Part shown: positions 10,980 through 20,542 of the stretch, piece after piece | Layout of the letters: each line of letters opens with the position of its first letter | Position numbering within the stretch: the first letter of the stretch is position 1 | NCBI GenBank assembly: GCA_041861885.1 | Contig: JBGVUE010000001.1 | Span: 2,468,001 to 2,532,000, forward strand | Source of the DNA: Haloimpatiens sp. FM7315 | GTDB taxonomy: Bacteria; Bacillota; Clostridia; Clostridiales; Clostridiaceae | DNA length: 64,000 nucleotides | Direction of reading: 5' to 3' | Notes under the pieces: model-generated | The model's database searches: none | The model's input: the letters and a program-made list of their open reading frames with translations, nothing else | Told to the model about the DNA's origin: nothing | Made by a program: the position numbers and the translations under genes

Positions 10980-11423
10980 ATGTATGAATTATTATTAATA
11001 TCTACTATAGAAAGTTTCTTAATGATTCCTACTGGACTTGCTTTCATAGGTATTTACGCTAATAAAAAAAGGATTATAATATCTGCTTTAATAAATTCTC
11101 TATCTATATTATTAGTCCGTTATATCTACACAAAATACTCCATTCCACTAGGTAGTCACACATTAGTACTAACTTTAATTTTAGAACTTGAAATGAGATT
11201 TATTTTAAAACAAAATTTTTTAAATTCATCAATAGCAATATTAGTAGGATTATTTTCTATGCTATGGGGAGAAAACATATTATTTTCACTTTTAACTATT
11301 AACTCAAATAATTTGCATTTAGTGCTCCCTCTTCACTTTATATTTTTTATAGTATCTCATTTACTTTTAATAATCCTATTTGTAGTAACCTGTGTACTAA
11401 AAAGACCTATAATTAAAATTTAA
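10980..11423 (+). CDS. Small integral membrane protein paired with a sensor kinase
   Basis: 147 aa with about four to five hydrophobic helices and almost no soluble parts. I do not recognise the family. It ends 12 bp before the kinase start, so the two are probably one operon, and it may be the sensory or signal-handling partner of that kinase. The start is supported by ATAGGAGT upstream. Confidence 0.6.
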   Translation: MYELLLISTIESFLMIPTGLAFIGIYANKKRIIISALINSLSILLVRYIYTKYSIPLGSHTLVLTLILELEMRFILKQNFLNSSIAILVGLFSMLWGENILFSLLTINSNNLHLVLPLHFIFFIVSHLLLIILFVVTCVLKRPIIKI

Positions 11424-11435
11424 AGGATGATCTTT

Positions 11436-12284
11436 ATGAAATTTAAAAATAAAACTTCTTTACTAATGCTTCTTATTTTACTTCAAAATGTAGTGGTTAT
11501 GTTTTTTACAAATAATGTATTAATGTCTTATAATAATATAAAACCTGTTAATTTCAAATACCCTTTAACCCTTCCTTTAATTGTGGATATTTTGGGTATA
11601 AGTTCTATTATATGTGTAGTTTTTATAATAGATTTCGTAAAAAAAGAACGTAGGATAAAAAACGAGCTAAATAGTTCAAAAGAAATTATAGATGCCCTAA
11701 AGGGTCAAAAACATGATTTTCAAAATCACCTTAGCATAATCTCCGGTTTAATTCAGCTTGGAAAGTCTGAAAAGGCCTTAGACTATACTTTTAACATTTG
11801 CGGAAAAACCAATGAAATCTTCTCAATATCAAAAATATCAAATACTGAAGTTGCAGCTCTATTATATAAAAAACATGCCATTGCAGAAAGCAAAGGCATA
11901 ACCGTTGAGCTTGACATAGATTCTTTTTTAGATAATGTAAAAATCGATTCCATTGATCTTTGCAAGATATTATTTAATTTAATCGACAACGCCATAGAGG
12001 GACTTCAAAACTGTAGTGAAGATAAAAAAATATTATCCATAGCTACTGCTGAAGTAGGAGATACTTATAGCATAGCCATATCGAATTCCTTTCCTATACT
12101 TTCCAAAAGCGTTTACAGCAAACTATTTGAAATTGGATATTCTACAAAAAAAGGCAACAACCACGGACACGGACTTCCTATAGTAAAACACTTAGTTGAA
12201 AAAAACAAAGGCAATTTAACAGTGGAAAGTTATGAAGGTGTAGGTACAATTTTCACTGTTTTTTTGCCCAAAAATGTATTATAG
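11436..12284 (+). CDS. Orphan sensor histidine kinase, HDxxNH (Spo0B/GHKL) type
   Basis: I place the start at the second ATG (11436), eight bases after AAAGG. About 282 aa: two membrane helices (to about residue 68), a short coiled coil, the phosphoacceptor motif KHDFQNHLSIISGLIQ, then a HATPase domain with the N box FNLIDNAIEGL and the G2 box NHGHGLPIVKHL. This is the dimerisation type seen in DcuS/CitA, Spo0B-like and AgrC-like kinases. No response regulator is adjacent, so the partner is encoded elsewhere. Confidence 0.85.
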   Translation: MKFKNKTSLLMLLILLQNVVVMFFTNNVLMSYNNIKPVNFKYPLTLPLIVDILGISSIICVVFIIDFVKKERRIKNELNSSKEIIDALKGQKHDFQNHLSIISGLIQLGKSEKALDYTFNICGKTNEIFSISKISNTEVAALLYKKHAIAESKGITVELDIDSFLDNVKIDSIDLCKILFNLIDNAIEGLQNCSEDKKILSIATAEVGDTYSIAISNSFPILSKSVYSKLFEIGYSTKKGNNHGHGLPIVKHLVEKNKGNLTVESYEGVGTIFTVFLPKNVL

Positions 12285-12337
12285 AAAAGCTTTTCTTTTT
12301 TTACCAAATAGACCTTACATAAGAAATATTGTTAGGT

Positions 12338-12859
12338 TTATTTATTTTTTACAAAATTAATTACAACTATTATAATATTCGTCAAAGCAGCACCTATAAT
12401 AGCCCCTGAAAAATCTATAATTACATCTAAAACAGAGCTACTTCTTCCCCCTACAAAATACTGGTGGAACTCATCAAAAACTGCATACAAAAGGCATATA
12501 AAAAGGCTATAAACCATCCTGTCTAATATTTTAAGCTTAAGTAGAAAAAGTATAAGAGTAATAATTAAAGAAAGTGCAAAATACTCAAAGACGTGAGCGG
12601 CTTTTCTTAAATACACATTTGCATTATCTCCCTTTTTAATTTTATCTTCAACTTTATCCTTAAGGCTTCCTTTAAAAATATTATTTATATATTTTCCAAT
12701 ATTAATTTCTCTATATTTAGTTTTTATGCTCCTTAGCACCCAATGACTTTTATTATTCGATGTTTTACCATTATTAGAGGAATTAAAAAATATAAACCCC
12801 ATCCAGAATATACAAAAAATCATAGCCACAATTATAATAATTTTTCTCGATTTATTCAT
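12338..12859 (-). CDS. VanZ-family membrane protein
   Basis: 173 aa with an N-terminal helix, a hydrophilic loop and three further helices. The VanZ pattern is clear: RKAAHVFEYFALSL, then YAVFDEFHQYFVGGRSSSVLDVIIDFSG. The VanZ family is linked to low-level teicoplanin resistance and envelope functions, but its mechanism is unclear. GAGGGG precedes the ATG. It is convergent with the kinase. Confidence 0.9.
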   Translation of the reverse strand: MNKSRKIIIIVAMIFCIFWMGFIFFNSSNNGKTSNNKSHWVLRSIKTKYREINIGKYINNIFKGSLKDKVEDKIKKGDNANVYLRKAAHVFEYFALSLIITLILFLLKLKILDRMVYSLFICLLYAVFDEFHQYFVGGRSSSVLDVIIDFSGAIIGAALTNIIIVVINFVKNK

Positions 12860-13111
12860 AACATTTCCCCTCTATAAATTATTAATACTTCTATTATACT
12901 TTACTTTGCAATTTAACCTAATAGTATTATATCATTTTTATACAATTTCATTTAAAAATCAATTTTACACCTGTATTACTACATTATAGGACTTGTTTCT
13001 ACATTTAACATATTTTATTTTGGTAAATAATTATTACAATAAAGGATTTATATATATATTGTAGAATAATTTTATATGTAATAATAAAATTTAACTAGGA
13101 TGGTGATTGTA

Positions 13112-13879
13112 TTGACATTTTGTAAAAATTGCGGAGCACCTCTAAAGGAAGGAGATAAATTCTGCGGGGAATGTGGTGCTGTTATAGAAGATAAATCTTC
13201 TGTATCTAAAAATACCTCTAATAAAGAAACTATAGAACTTTTGCAAAATCTTTTTAACTACTCGAAAAAGATTTTAGCAAAACCAATTACAACAACTTCA
13301 AATGAAAGTAAATATCTAACTAATGCTATGTCTATGTATTTACTTGCAATTATATCCATTATAAGTGGCATTATAGATTTATTATCTGTAAAATCTATAA
13401 TTACAAATGTAAATGGACTATGGAGTACTATGAATTTCAAACTTTCATACCTATTTGAAGAACTTTGCTACTCTCCATTTAATAATGAAATACCTTATGC
13501 TAAATTCTTCTTTGGTTTTACTTTATATTTTTTATTAAGTTCAGTTGCTCTAATTTTAGCCTGCCACCTAATAATTAATTACATATTTAAAGTAAACACT
13601 GATTTATTTGATTCTGTTAAAATTACTGCATCTTCATTAATTCCTTTTATTTTAGGAAAACTACTTTGCTCATTACTAAGTTACATAAGCATTACTTTAG
13701 GATTTATAGGTATATTTATAGGTATTATATTATTCATATTATCTTTTTATAAAGGAATAGTAAAAGCTCTAAAAATCGAAGAAAACAAAGCAGCATTTAT
13801 GGTACCAATTTGCCTTGTTATAAGCTTCTTATGTGATTATGTTTTAATTAAATTCTTTATAAACCTATTAACACACTGA
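13112..13879 (+). CDS. Zinc-ribbon N-terminus plus Yip1-like membrane domain
   Basis: The best start is the TTG at 13112, spaced correctly after AGGATGGTG; the upstream ATG at 13100 abuts its own ribosome site. A CxxC-x10-CxxC zinc ribbon (CKNCG, CGECG) is followed by four to five membrane helices. It is a paralogue of the 33422-34342 protein: both continue with Lys-Pro-Ile-Thr-Thr and end with a helical bundle. Function is unknown. It is one of six zinc-ribbon membrane proteins in this window. Confidence 0.8.
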   Translation: MTFCKNCGAPLKEGDKFCGECGAVIEDKSSVSKNTSNKETIELLQNLFNYSKKILAKPITTTSNESKYLTNAMSMYLLAIISIISGIIDLLSVKSIITNVNGLWSTMNFKLSYLFEELCYSPFNNEIPYAKFFFGFTLYFLLSSVALILACHLIINYIFKVNTDLFDSVKITASSLIPFILGKLLCSLLSYISITLGFIGIFIGIILFILSFYKGIVKALKIEENKAAFMVPICLVISFLCDYVLIKFFINLLTH

Positions 13880-13970
13880 TATAAAACAAATAAATATAGA
13901 ATTAGTGAGAGTATGTTAATTACAATACAAGAACTCTCTCACTAAAAACAAACTAAGGAGAGATTGAAAC

Positions 13971-15402
13971 ATGAAATATTGCACCAATTGCGGAACTAAA
14001 CTTGAAGATAAAGAAAATACCTGCCCTAATTGCGGCAAGGAAACAAAAATAGAGGCTCCTTTAAAAAAGGATTATATTGATTCTTCAAATAAATCCCTAA
14101 AACCACTTGATACAGATATTAGTATTCCTGATTCAAGAGAAGTTAAAAGTCAGATACACATAAACAAAAAATACTTATTTTAGTGGCTTTAATATTAGTT
14201 TTTTCAGGAGTTTTCTACAAAGTAGGTACATCTTTATATAACCCTGAAAAGATAGTAACAAAATTTGAAAAATCTATAAATTCCGATGATACCGAGGGGG
14301 TTATTTCACTTCTTAGCTGTAGTGATTCTAATCTTCCTATGAATAAAGAAAACATTAAAACTCTTTCAAATTACTTTAAAGAAAATCCTTCTTATTTTAA
14401 TAAAGTTATGAACACTTTAAGAACCCAAAGCCAAGAAATAGCCCTTTCAAAGGACAAGGTTTTTAAAGAAACTTTTAAGGGTAATGACCAAAAATCTATT
14501 CTTAACTTTAAAAGCAATGGCAAAAAGCTTTTATTTTTTAATGACTACACTTTAAACCTAAATCCAGATTTTATTAATATAAGTGTTAAATGCAAAGATG
14601 CTAAAATATATCTAAATGGAAAAGAAATATGTGAAAGCACAAAAAATGATTTTAAAAAGGAAATAGGCCCACTAATGCCTGGAAAATACAAGCTTACAGC
14701 TAATTATAAAGGTAAATATGCCAATTTAAATGACTTAAAAGAAATTGATACAGAAAAAGACAAAAACGAGGAAAATAAAGTTAGCGTTGATTTATTAGAA
14801 AATGCTAAATACATAACTATAAGTTGCTCTTCTGGTTATGAAGACGCTCTTCTTTTCATAAATGGAAAAAACACAGGCATAAATATATCAAAGGCCTCTG
14901 AATTTGGTCCAGTGGATAAAAATTCAAGACTATATGGCTTAAAAAGATCAAATGATAAAACTTATAAAAGCGAAGAGGTAACAGTGGCTGATTCTGATAC
15001 TGCCTACTTAGATTTCAGCTATGCTGAAGATGCTTATTACAATGTACAAGAACAGCTAAGCTGCCTTATTGATAATTATACTTATGCCTTTGCAGAAGCT
15101 ATAAATTACAATGACTTTTCATTAGTTGAACCTTATATTTATCCTGGAAGCACTTTATATAAAGGTCAAAGTAAGCTAGTTCCAACCCTTAGCGAAAAAG
15201 GGATCATAGAAACTTGTATTAATTCAAAGGTACTAGACTACACTTGTAATGATGATAAAACTGAAGGCACAATAAAAGAAACTGAAGAATACTCTATAAC
15301 AGAAAAAGAAGACACAAAAATAAGATTTATAACTACATCTATTACTATAAATTTAATCCTAATATGGGAACCTATCAGCTTACTGATGTAAAGAAAAATT
15401 AA
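13971..15402 (+). pseudogene. Zinc-ribbon/TcaA-like single-pass membrane protein, frame-disrupted
   Basis: The first frame (13971-14183) has a zinc ribbon CTNCG/CPNCG. A one-base change in the A6 run at 14166-14171 joins it to the second frame through a clean membrane helix (ILILVALILVFSGVFY). The extracytoplasmic part has TcaA-like repeats (ISVKCKDAKIYLNGKEI; TISCSSGYEDALLFINGK). A second shift around 15300-15320 would replace the odd end by YYYKFNPNMGTYQLTDVKKN, stopping at 15402. TcaA-type proteins are linked to teicoplanin susceptibility and envelope stress. The similarity is by pattern only. Confidence 0.7.
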
Positions 15403-15420
15403 TTACTGGATATTTAATTT

Positions 15421-15475
15421 AAAAAGAGCTATTCCAAAGTGGGGCTTACCTACTTTGGAAATAGCTCTTTTTTTA
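15421..15475. terminator. Strong bidirectional terminator
   Basis: AAAAAGAGCTATT and CCAAAGT pair with ACTTTGG and AATAGCTCTTTTTTT across a short loop, with A/T tracts on both sides. It separates the convergent zinc-ribbon gene and nucleotide-sugar dehydrogenase gene. Confidence 0.9.
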
Positions 15476-15518
15476 TTAAGACCTGATTAATTTTACTGAA
15501 ATCAAAGCTTAAATAATT

Positions 15519-16868
15519 CTATAATCTCCAGTAAACAAATTTATCCTTATTAACTGAGTTTTTGTCTACAATTCCTTTAACATCTATAAATACATGTTTT
15601 TCTTCTACATAAGAAGTAACTGCAGCTTCCTTTACTGCTTCTTTAGAATATAATTTACCAAAGTCTTCAATCTTCATTTCTCTATAATTACTGTGTGATA
15701 CAGCTAATACAACAGCATCTACACTTTTTATATCTTCAAAGTTAACTAAATCTAAACCATATTCTTCTTTTATGTCATTTTTATTTGCAACAGGATCAGC
15801 TACAAGAACTTCTACACCGTATTCTTTTAGTTCTTTTATTATGTCTACAACTTTAGTGTTTCTTGTATCTGGACAATCCTCTTTAAATGTTATTCCAAGT
15901 ACTGCAACCTTTGCATTTTTAACTCTTTTATTAGCTTTTATTAAGCTCTTAACAGTATTTTCAGCTACATATTTAGCCATACCGTCATTTATTTCTCTAC
16001 CTGAAGCTATTACCTTTGATTCTACACCAATTTCTTTTGCTCTATGTATTAAATAGTATGGGTCAACACCTATGCAGTGTCCTCCAACTAAACCTGGATT
16101 CATTTTTATGAAGTTCCATTTGCTACCTGCTGCATCTATTACTGCCTTAGTATCAATTCCCATTTTGTTGAATATCATTGATAATTCATTAACAAATGAA
16201 ATCATTACGTCTCTTTGACAGTTTTCAATAAGCTTTGCAGACTCTGCAACTTTGATACTTTCAGCTCTGTAAACTCCAGCCTCTATAACAAGTTCATAAA
16301 CTTTTGCAACTGTTTCTAGAGTTTCTGCATCCATACCTGAAACTATTTTCTTTATGTTCTTAAGTCTATGTACTTTGTCTCCTGGATTGATTCTCTCTGG
16401 AGAATAAGCAACTTTAAAGTCTACTCCACATTTTAAACCAGATTCTCTTTCAAGAATTGGAACACAGATTTCCTCTGTAACACCTGGGTAAACTGTAGAT
16501 TCATATACAACAATTGAACCCTTTGTTAAGTTTCTTCCAACTATAACACTTGAACCTTCAACAGGTCTTAAATCTGGTGTTTTGTCTTCGTTTGTAGGAG
16601 TTGGCACAGCCACTATATGGAATTTGCATTCTCTTAGCTTAGTTTCATCCTTTGTAAAATGAACTGTAGAATTTTTAACTCCTTCATCTCCTATTTCTTT
16701 AGTAGGATCAATTCCTGATTTATAAGCTTCAATTTTTTTCTCGTTAATATCAAAACCTACAACATCAAGTTTTTCAGCATATGCAACTGCTATTGGTAGC
16801 CCAACATATCCAAGTCCAACTAATGATAGTTTAGTTTTTTTATCTAATAGATCTTTGTATAAATTCAT
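15519..16868 (-). CDS. UDP-sugar 6-dehydrogenase (UDP-GalNAc/ManNAc dehydrogenase type)
   Basis: About 449 aa from the ATG at 16868, which has AGGAAGG nine bases upstream; an upstream in-frame ATG at 16913 lacks a good site. The Rossmann motif LVGLGYVGLPIAVAYA, the catalytic Cys in GGHCIGVDPYYL, and the NAD- and UDP-binding C-domain (TFKEDCPDTRNTKV) are all present. The family oxidises C6 of UDP-HexNAc to a uronate with two NAD. The layout is closest to TviB/WbpA-type enzymes. It probably supplies uronic acid for a surface polysaccharide, but it lies 37 kb from the polysaccharide cluster. Confidence 0.92.
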   Translation of the reverse strand: MNLYKDLLDKKTKLSLVGLGYVGLPIAVAYAEKLDVVGFDINEKKIEAYKSGIDPTKEIGDEGVKNSTVHFTKDETKLRECKFHIVAVPTPTNEDKTPDLRPVEGSSVIVGRNLTKGSIVVYESTVYPGVTEEICVPILERESGLKCGVDFKVAYSPERINPGDKVHRLKNIKKIVSGMDAETLETVAKVYELVIEAGVYRAESIKVAESAKLIENCQRDVMISFVNELSMIFNKMGIDTKAVIDAAGSKWNFIKMNPGLVGGHCIGVDPYYLIHRAKEIGVESKVIASGREINDGMAKYVAENTVKSLIKANKRVKNAKVAVLGITFKEDCPDTRNTKVVDIIKELKEYGVEVLVADPVANKNDIKEEYGLDLVNFEDIKSVDAVVLAVSHSNYREMKIEDFGKLYSKEAVKEAAVTSYVEEKHVFIDVKGIVDKNSVNKDKFVYWRL

Positions 16869-17089
16869 AATACACAACCTTCCTAGCTCTAGTTCATAAC
16901 TGATTTTTTTCATATTTGTTTTAATATTTTAACCTTATATATTATACCATTTCTAGCCTAATATAAATCATTTTATATTAATTTTTTTAAATTTTTTTAT
17001 ACAAATTAACACATTTATATATAACCACTTTAATTACTTCTTGTAAAGTAGTCAAGAGTTTTTTGTGAAATTTTTGATAAATTTACATA

Positions 17090-17135
17090 GCAAAAAAATA
17101 ACTACCTAAAATTATTTTTAATTAACCTAGGTAGA
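17090..17135 (-). terminator. Terminator of the WYL regulator gene
   Basis: The stem CTACCT/AGGTAG is followed on the minus strand by TTATTTTTTT. The rest of 16869-17207 is AT-rich and I saw no gene in it. Confidence 0.65.
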
Positions 17136-17207
17136 CTTTTATATCCAATATCTAACATCCCATAAAATTTCTTAACAACCGGAATTTATTTTATATTATT
17201 AGTTTTA

Positions 17208-18191
17208 TTAGCAAGTTTTATACATCTCTTTCATTCTTTCAATGGTGTTTTTCATTTCTTCCCTGAAATCCTTTGGACTTAATACTTCTATAGAATCCCC
17301 CTGACTTAAAAGCCACATCTTAATTCCCTGACCAAACATTTTAGTCTCTATAGTAAACTCCCCTTGTTTTTCATCTATTATCTTTGCATTAGGAAGCCTA
17401 TCTAAAACTGCCTCTACAGATGGGCCTTTAAACTTGAACCTAACTCTTTCAAGTTTACCTGTCTGCATAAACTGAATTAATTTTTTAAATTCCCCATCTT
17501 TAAATCTACTACTATCTTCAATGGAAAATTTTCTTTCTGCACTTTTATAATTTTTTATTCTATCTACTCTATATATTGTTGGATATTCATAATTTTTTTC
17601 TTCTTTATAAGCAGCCAAATAAAAATAATATTCTGAAAATAGTATAGCCACAGGTTTTATATATTTTTTACATGGAACCTCTTCAACTTTGCCACCTTTT
17701 TTTATCTTACAATATTCTATTTCCAACACAAATTGATTTTTTATGGCTAAACTTAAATCCCATAGCTTGTCTATTAATTTTTCATTGTGCTTTACAGAAA
17801 TATAATTATAATTTTCATTTCCTATAATACTATTTACTATTTTTTTGTCATAAGACACACAGTTATACAAAAGCTTATCTAGTATATATGTCATTTCTTC
17901 TTTGCAAAATCCCCTGCTTTCAAGAAGAACCTTGGATATCGAAAGTACATCTCTTTCGTTTAAAATTGTGCCCTTATGCCCTTTAATTTCATAAACTTTT
18001 TTTATCCCATTAAAAACAATCTTCTTATCTATATGTCTCTCAGAAAAATAATCATTTATAGATTTTATATATCTAGATACGGATTTTTCTGATAGTTTAC
18101 ATTCTTCTATAATGTCATTTCTATCAACACTACCAGTATTGTTTAATTTATCATATATCCATAAAAATGCTTTCCTATCAAACTCTTTCAT
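17208..18191 (-). CDS. WYL-domain transcriptional regulator
   Basis: About 327 aa from the ATG at 18191, preceded by AAGGGGTG. N-terminal winged helix (residues 5-65, GSVDRNDIIEECKLSEKSVSRYIKSI style), a WYL domain (FVLEIEYCK...IKPVAILFSEYYFYLAAYKE...YRVDRIK) and a C-terminal WCX domain (LERVRFKFKGP). WYL domains sense ligands such as nucleotides or DNA ends in many defence and stress regulators. No obvious target lies next to it. Confidence 0.88.
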   Translation of the reverse strand: MKEFDRKAFLWIYDKLNNTGSVDRNDIIEECKLSEKSVSRYIKSINDYFSERHIDKKIVFNGIKKVYEIKGHKGTILNERDVLSISKVLLESRGFCKEEMTYILDKLLYNCVSYDKKIVNSIIGNENYNYISVKHNEKLIDKLWDLSLAIKNQFVLEIEYCKIKKGGKVEEVPCKKYIKPVAILFSEYYFYLAAYKEEKNYEYPTIYRVDRIKNYKSAERKFSIEDSSRFKDGEFKKLIQFMQTGKLERVRFKFKGPSVEAVLDRLPNAKIIDEKQGEFTIETKMFGQGIKMWLLSQGDSIEVLSPKDFREEMKNTIERMKEMYKTC

Positions 18192-18313
18192 TACGCACCC
18201 CTTCAAAGCCGATTTTTGCCCCATAATCTATATCTTAAATAACTACATATTTAAGATATACAAGTTTAATTTCCAGTTACATTTTATCATCTTTTACTTT
18301 AATATACAACGAG

Positions 18314-18897
18314 TCATTTTTTATGATATATTACCTTTTTATTCTCATACATATCTTTATCAGCTATTTCTATTAAATCCTTTAAAGGCAACTGATTTTC
18401 TTTATTATATTCAGAAAATCCACGGCTTAATGTTACCTTATGCTCTGAGTTTTCCTTACCGTAAATCTCATGTATTCTACTGCAAATTCTATTCCATATT
18501 TTGCAGGCACTTTTTTGTTAATGTTTTCAAAACCTATAATAAATTCATCTCCGCCCATTCTTAATACGCTATCTGTATTTCTAATACATTCTTTAAAAAT
18601 TTTACTTACTTCTTGTAATACCTTATCCCCTTCTCCATGACCAAAACTATCATTTATTTTTTTAAAATTATCTATATCAATAAAACAAAGAGTTAGGCTC
18701 TCATTATTTATTCTACAAAACTCCAGTTTTGTATTTAGAACATTTAAGCCAGATCTTCTATTTAGCACCTTAGTAACCTCATCTACATTTGCATAGTGTA
18801 AGATTTCATCTATCTTTTTATTTAAGCTTTCTATGACTTCATCTTTTTCCTTTATTATTTTTATAAGAGTTTCTTTATCCATATTATTATAGTTCAT
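18314..18897 (-). pseudogene. GGDEF diguanylate cyclase, frame-disrupted near the C-terminus
   Basis: The start is the ATG at 18897 after GGGGGGAAGAG. A short coiled coil leads into a GGDEF domain (DEVTKVLNRRSGL, FIDIDNFKKINDSFGHGEGD) with an intact active-site loop RMGGDEFIIGFE. The printed frame ends at 18433. A one-base change in the T6 run at 18511-18516 restores the domain end (HKVTLSRGFSEY...IADKDMYENKK) with a stop at 18314. It would make cyclic di-GMP. It has no membrane or sensory domain. Confidence 0.82.
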
Positions 18898-19046
18898 TGC
18901 TCTTCCCCCCAATATATTAGTAAAAATAAACTTCCTTTACTTTTAAATACATAATACTGTTTAGGAAGGACGAGGATAGTCTTTTTACAAAATAAGTAAA
19001 GTAAATTAATTAATTTTATCTTAAAAAATCTATCTAAAAAAAGCAA

Positions 19047-19130
19047 AAATTGCGGTGACTGTCCCCAACTTTAAAAAATTGCGGTGACTGTCCCCAACTT
19101 TAAAAAAATTGCGGTGACTGTCCCCAACTA
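19047..19130. repeat. Three tandem copies of a 32-33 bp unit with GCGGTGACTGTCCCC
   Basis: Copies start at 19047, 19079 and 19112 and share AATTGCGGTGACTGTCCCCA; only the A-run length varies. The G+C-rich core stands out from its surroundings. The GGTGACTGTCCCC word resembles sequences that occur near REP-associated tyrosine transposases in other genomes, but no such transposase is seen here. The region 18898-19180 holds no gene. Confidence 0.85.
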
Positions 19131-19180
19131 AATCTTAATCACCAATTGTATTTCTTTTTGTATCCTCTTACCATTTTTTA

Positions 19181-20252
19181 TTAGCCCACGTAGCACTCTA
19201 AAAACCAAAAAAACGGTATTAGCCCTTTGTGCCTATATAAAAAATATACATGATTTTTGTAATATTCCATATCTGGAACCAATCTTCTAAGATAATATTT
19301 TATCTTAGTAACTGCTGTCATAGGCTTACTATCAGGCTGATATTTACGCATTTTATTTTCTATACTATTTTTTATAGTTCCATAAGTTCCAGAGCCAAGA
19401 TAATAAATAAAAGTTTCTAACTCCTCTTTTGTTAACTGATATTTTTTTCTGAAAAGAGCTTCTTTGAAAGTTCTCTGCTTTTCTCTTCAAATTCCTTTAT
19501 GTTAAGTTTATCAAGTTCTACTAATATATAATTCCATTTTAATTTTTCTTTCTTTTGCTCTAAAAATACATATATGTCTAATAGAAAACGTAGTCCAGTT
19601 CCACTTCCATTATAATGCTTGTAAGAATGGGTTATAATATAAATATAAAAATCTTCATCACTGAAATGATATCCAAAATTATTGTCTTCATCTTTAATCA
19701 GTCTCTGCTTTACATTTCTATAATATTCCTGACAACTTCTGTCATGGCCTTTACTGTACAATGATGTATGTAGCTCATAGTTATATATAGGAGCCTTATG
19801 GTAAACATCATGACTTCCTTTTCCAATCTCTGAAGCTTCATAGTGTCGTGCAGTCATAAAATCAAGCAATTCTTTTTGATATTTTTTATCATAAAGTATA
19901 TCATTATCTGCCATCTGGCGCATACCAATTCTTGGATACATATCTTTTAAAATAATTCCCTTAAGTGGTGTATACCAAATGCCTTCCCCCTCCATGAAAC
20001 TCAATATTTCTTCTCTCTCTGCATCCATCATCAAATTTTTTCTGATTGCTTTTTCTTTTGCATTCCTCCACTTAATAGCTAATTCTACATCCTTACAAAT
20101 TGAAAATACATTAGAAGATTCTAGAGCCATATAAGAAATAGCAGTCAAACTATGCTTTTTTGCCATGGAATAAATATTAGGTAAGTCCATTTGTTCTACA
20201 GAATTCTTTTTGGAAGAATGCCACCTAGAATGCAACTAACCAAATAAATCAT
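19181..20252 (-). pseudogene. Nucleotidyltransferase-family protein of the peptide operon (NTP_transf_5), frame-disrupted
   Basis: Two one-base shifts, T5 at 20207-20211 and T7 at 19442-19448, join three frames into one protein of about 355 aa. It runs from MIYLVSCILGGILPK at 20252 to LIPFFWFLECYVG at 19181. The core has TPLKGIILKDMYPRIGMRQMADNDIL, the G-S/K-G and D-x-D pattern of the NTP_transf_5 family. From family knowledge, such proteins accompany HPr-kinase-like and PqqD proteins in paeninodin-type lasso peptide clusters, where they are candidate tailoring enzymes. It is the last gene of the operon read from 28193. Confidence 0.75.
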
Positions 20253-20320
20253 ATCATAACCTGTTTTTATGTTAAGATTTTGTGTTTCTTTATCTACCTC
20301 AATCATTTTTTATTTACCTT

Positions 20321-20478
20321 TCTATTTTATTTCTGTTTTATTTCTATTTATATTCTGTTTTATTTCTATTTATATTCTGTTTTATTTCTATTTATATTCT
20401 GTTTTGTTTCTATTTATATCCTATTTTATTTCTATTTATATCCTATTTTATTTCTATTTATATCCTATTTTATTTCTA
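20321..20478. repeat. 24-bp tandem repeat (about 6.5 copies) between operon genes
   Basis: The unit is TTCTATTTATAT[TC]CT[GA]TTTTATTT repeated in phase. It fills the gap between the exporter and the nucleotidyltransferase and creates artificial open frames on the plus strand. Such minisatellites vary in copy number between strains. On the minus strand it could lower expression of the last gene. Confidence 0.9.
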
Positions 20479-20542
20479 ATTTACTTATACATTGTCAGTA
20501 TTATGCCCTACATTATTTTGCCTTCTATTCTCCAGCATAAAA

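Noticed and set aside
12283..12302. Terminator after the orphan kinase (GAAAAGCTTTTC plus T run)
   Set aside because: The palindrome has no loop, so a stable hairpin is doubtful; not listed as a feature.
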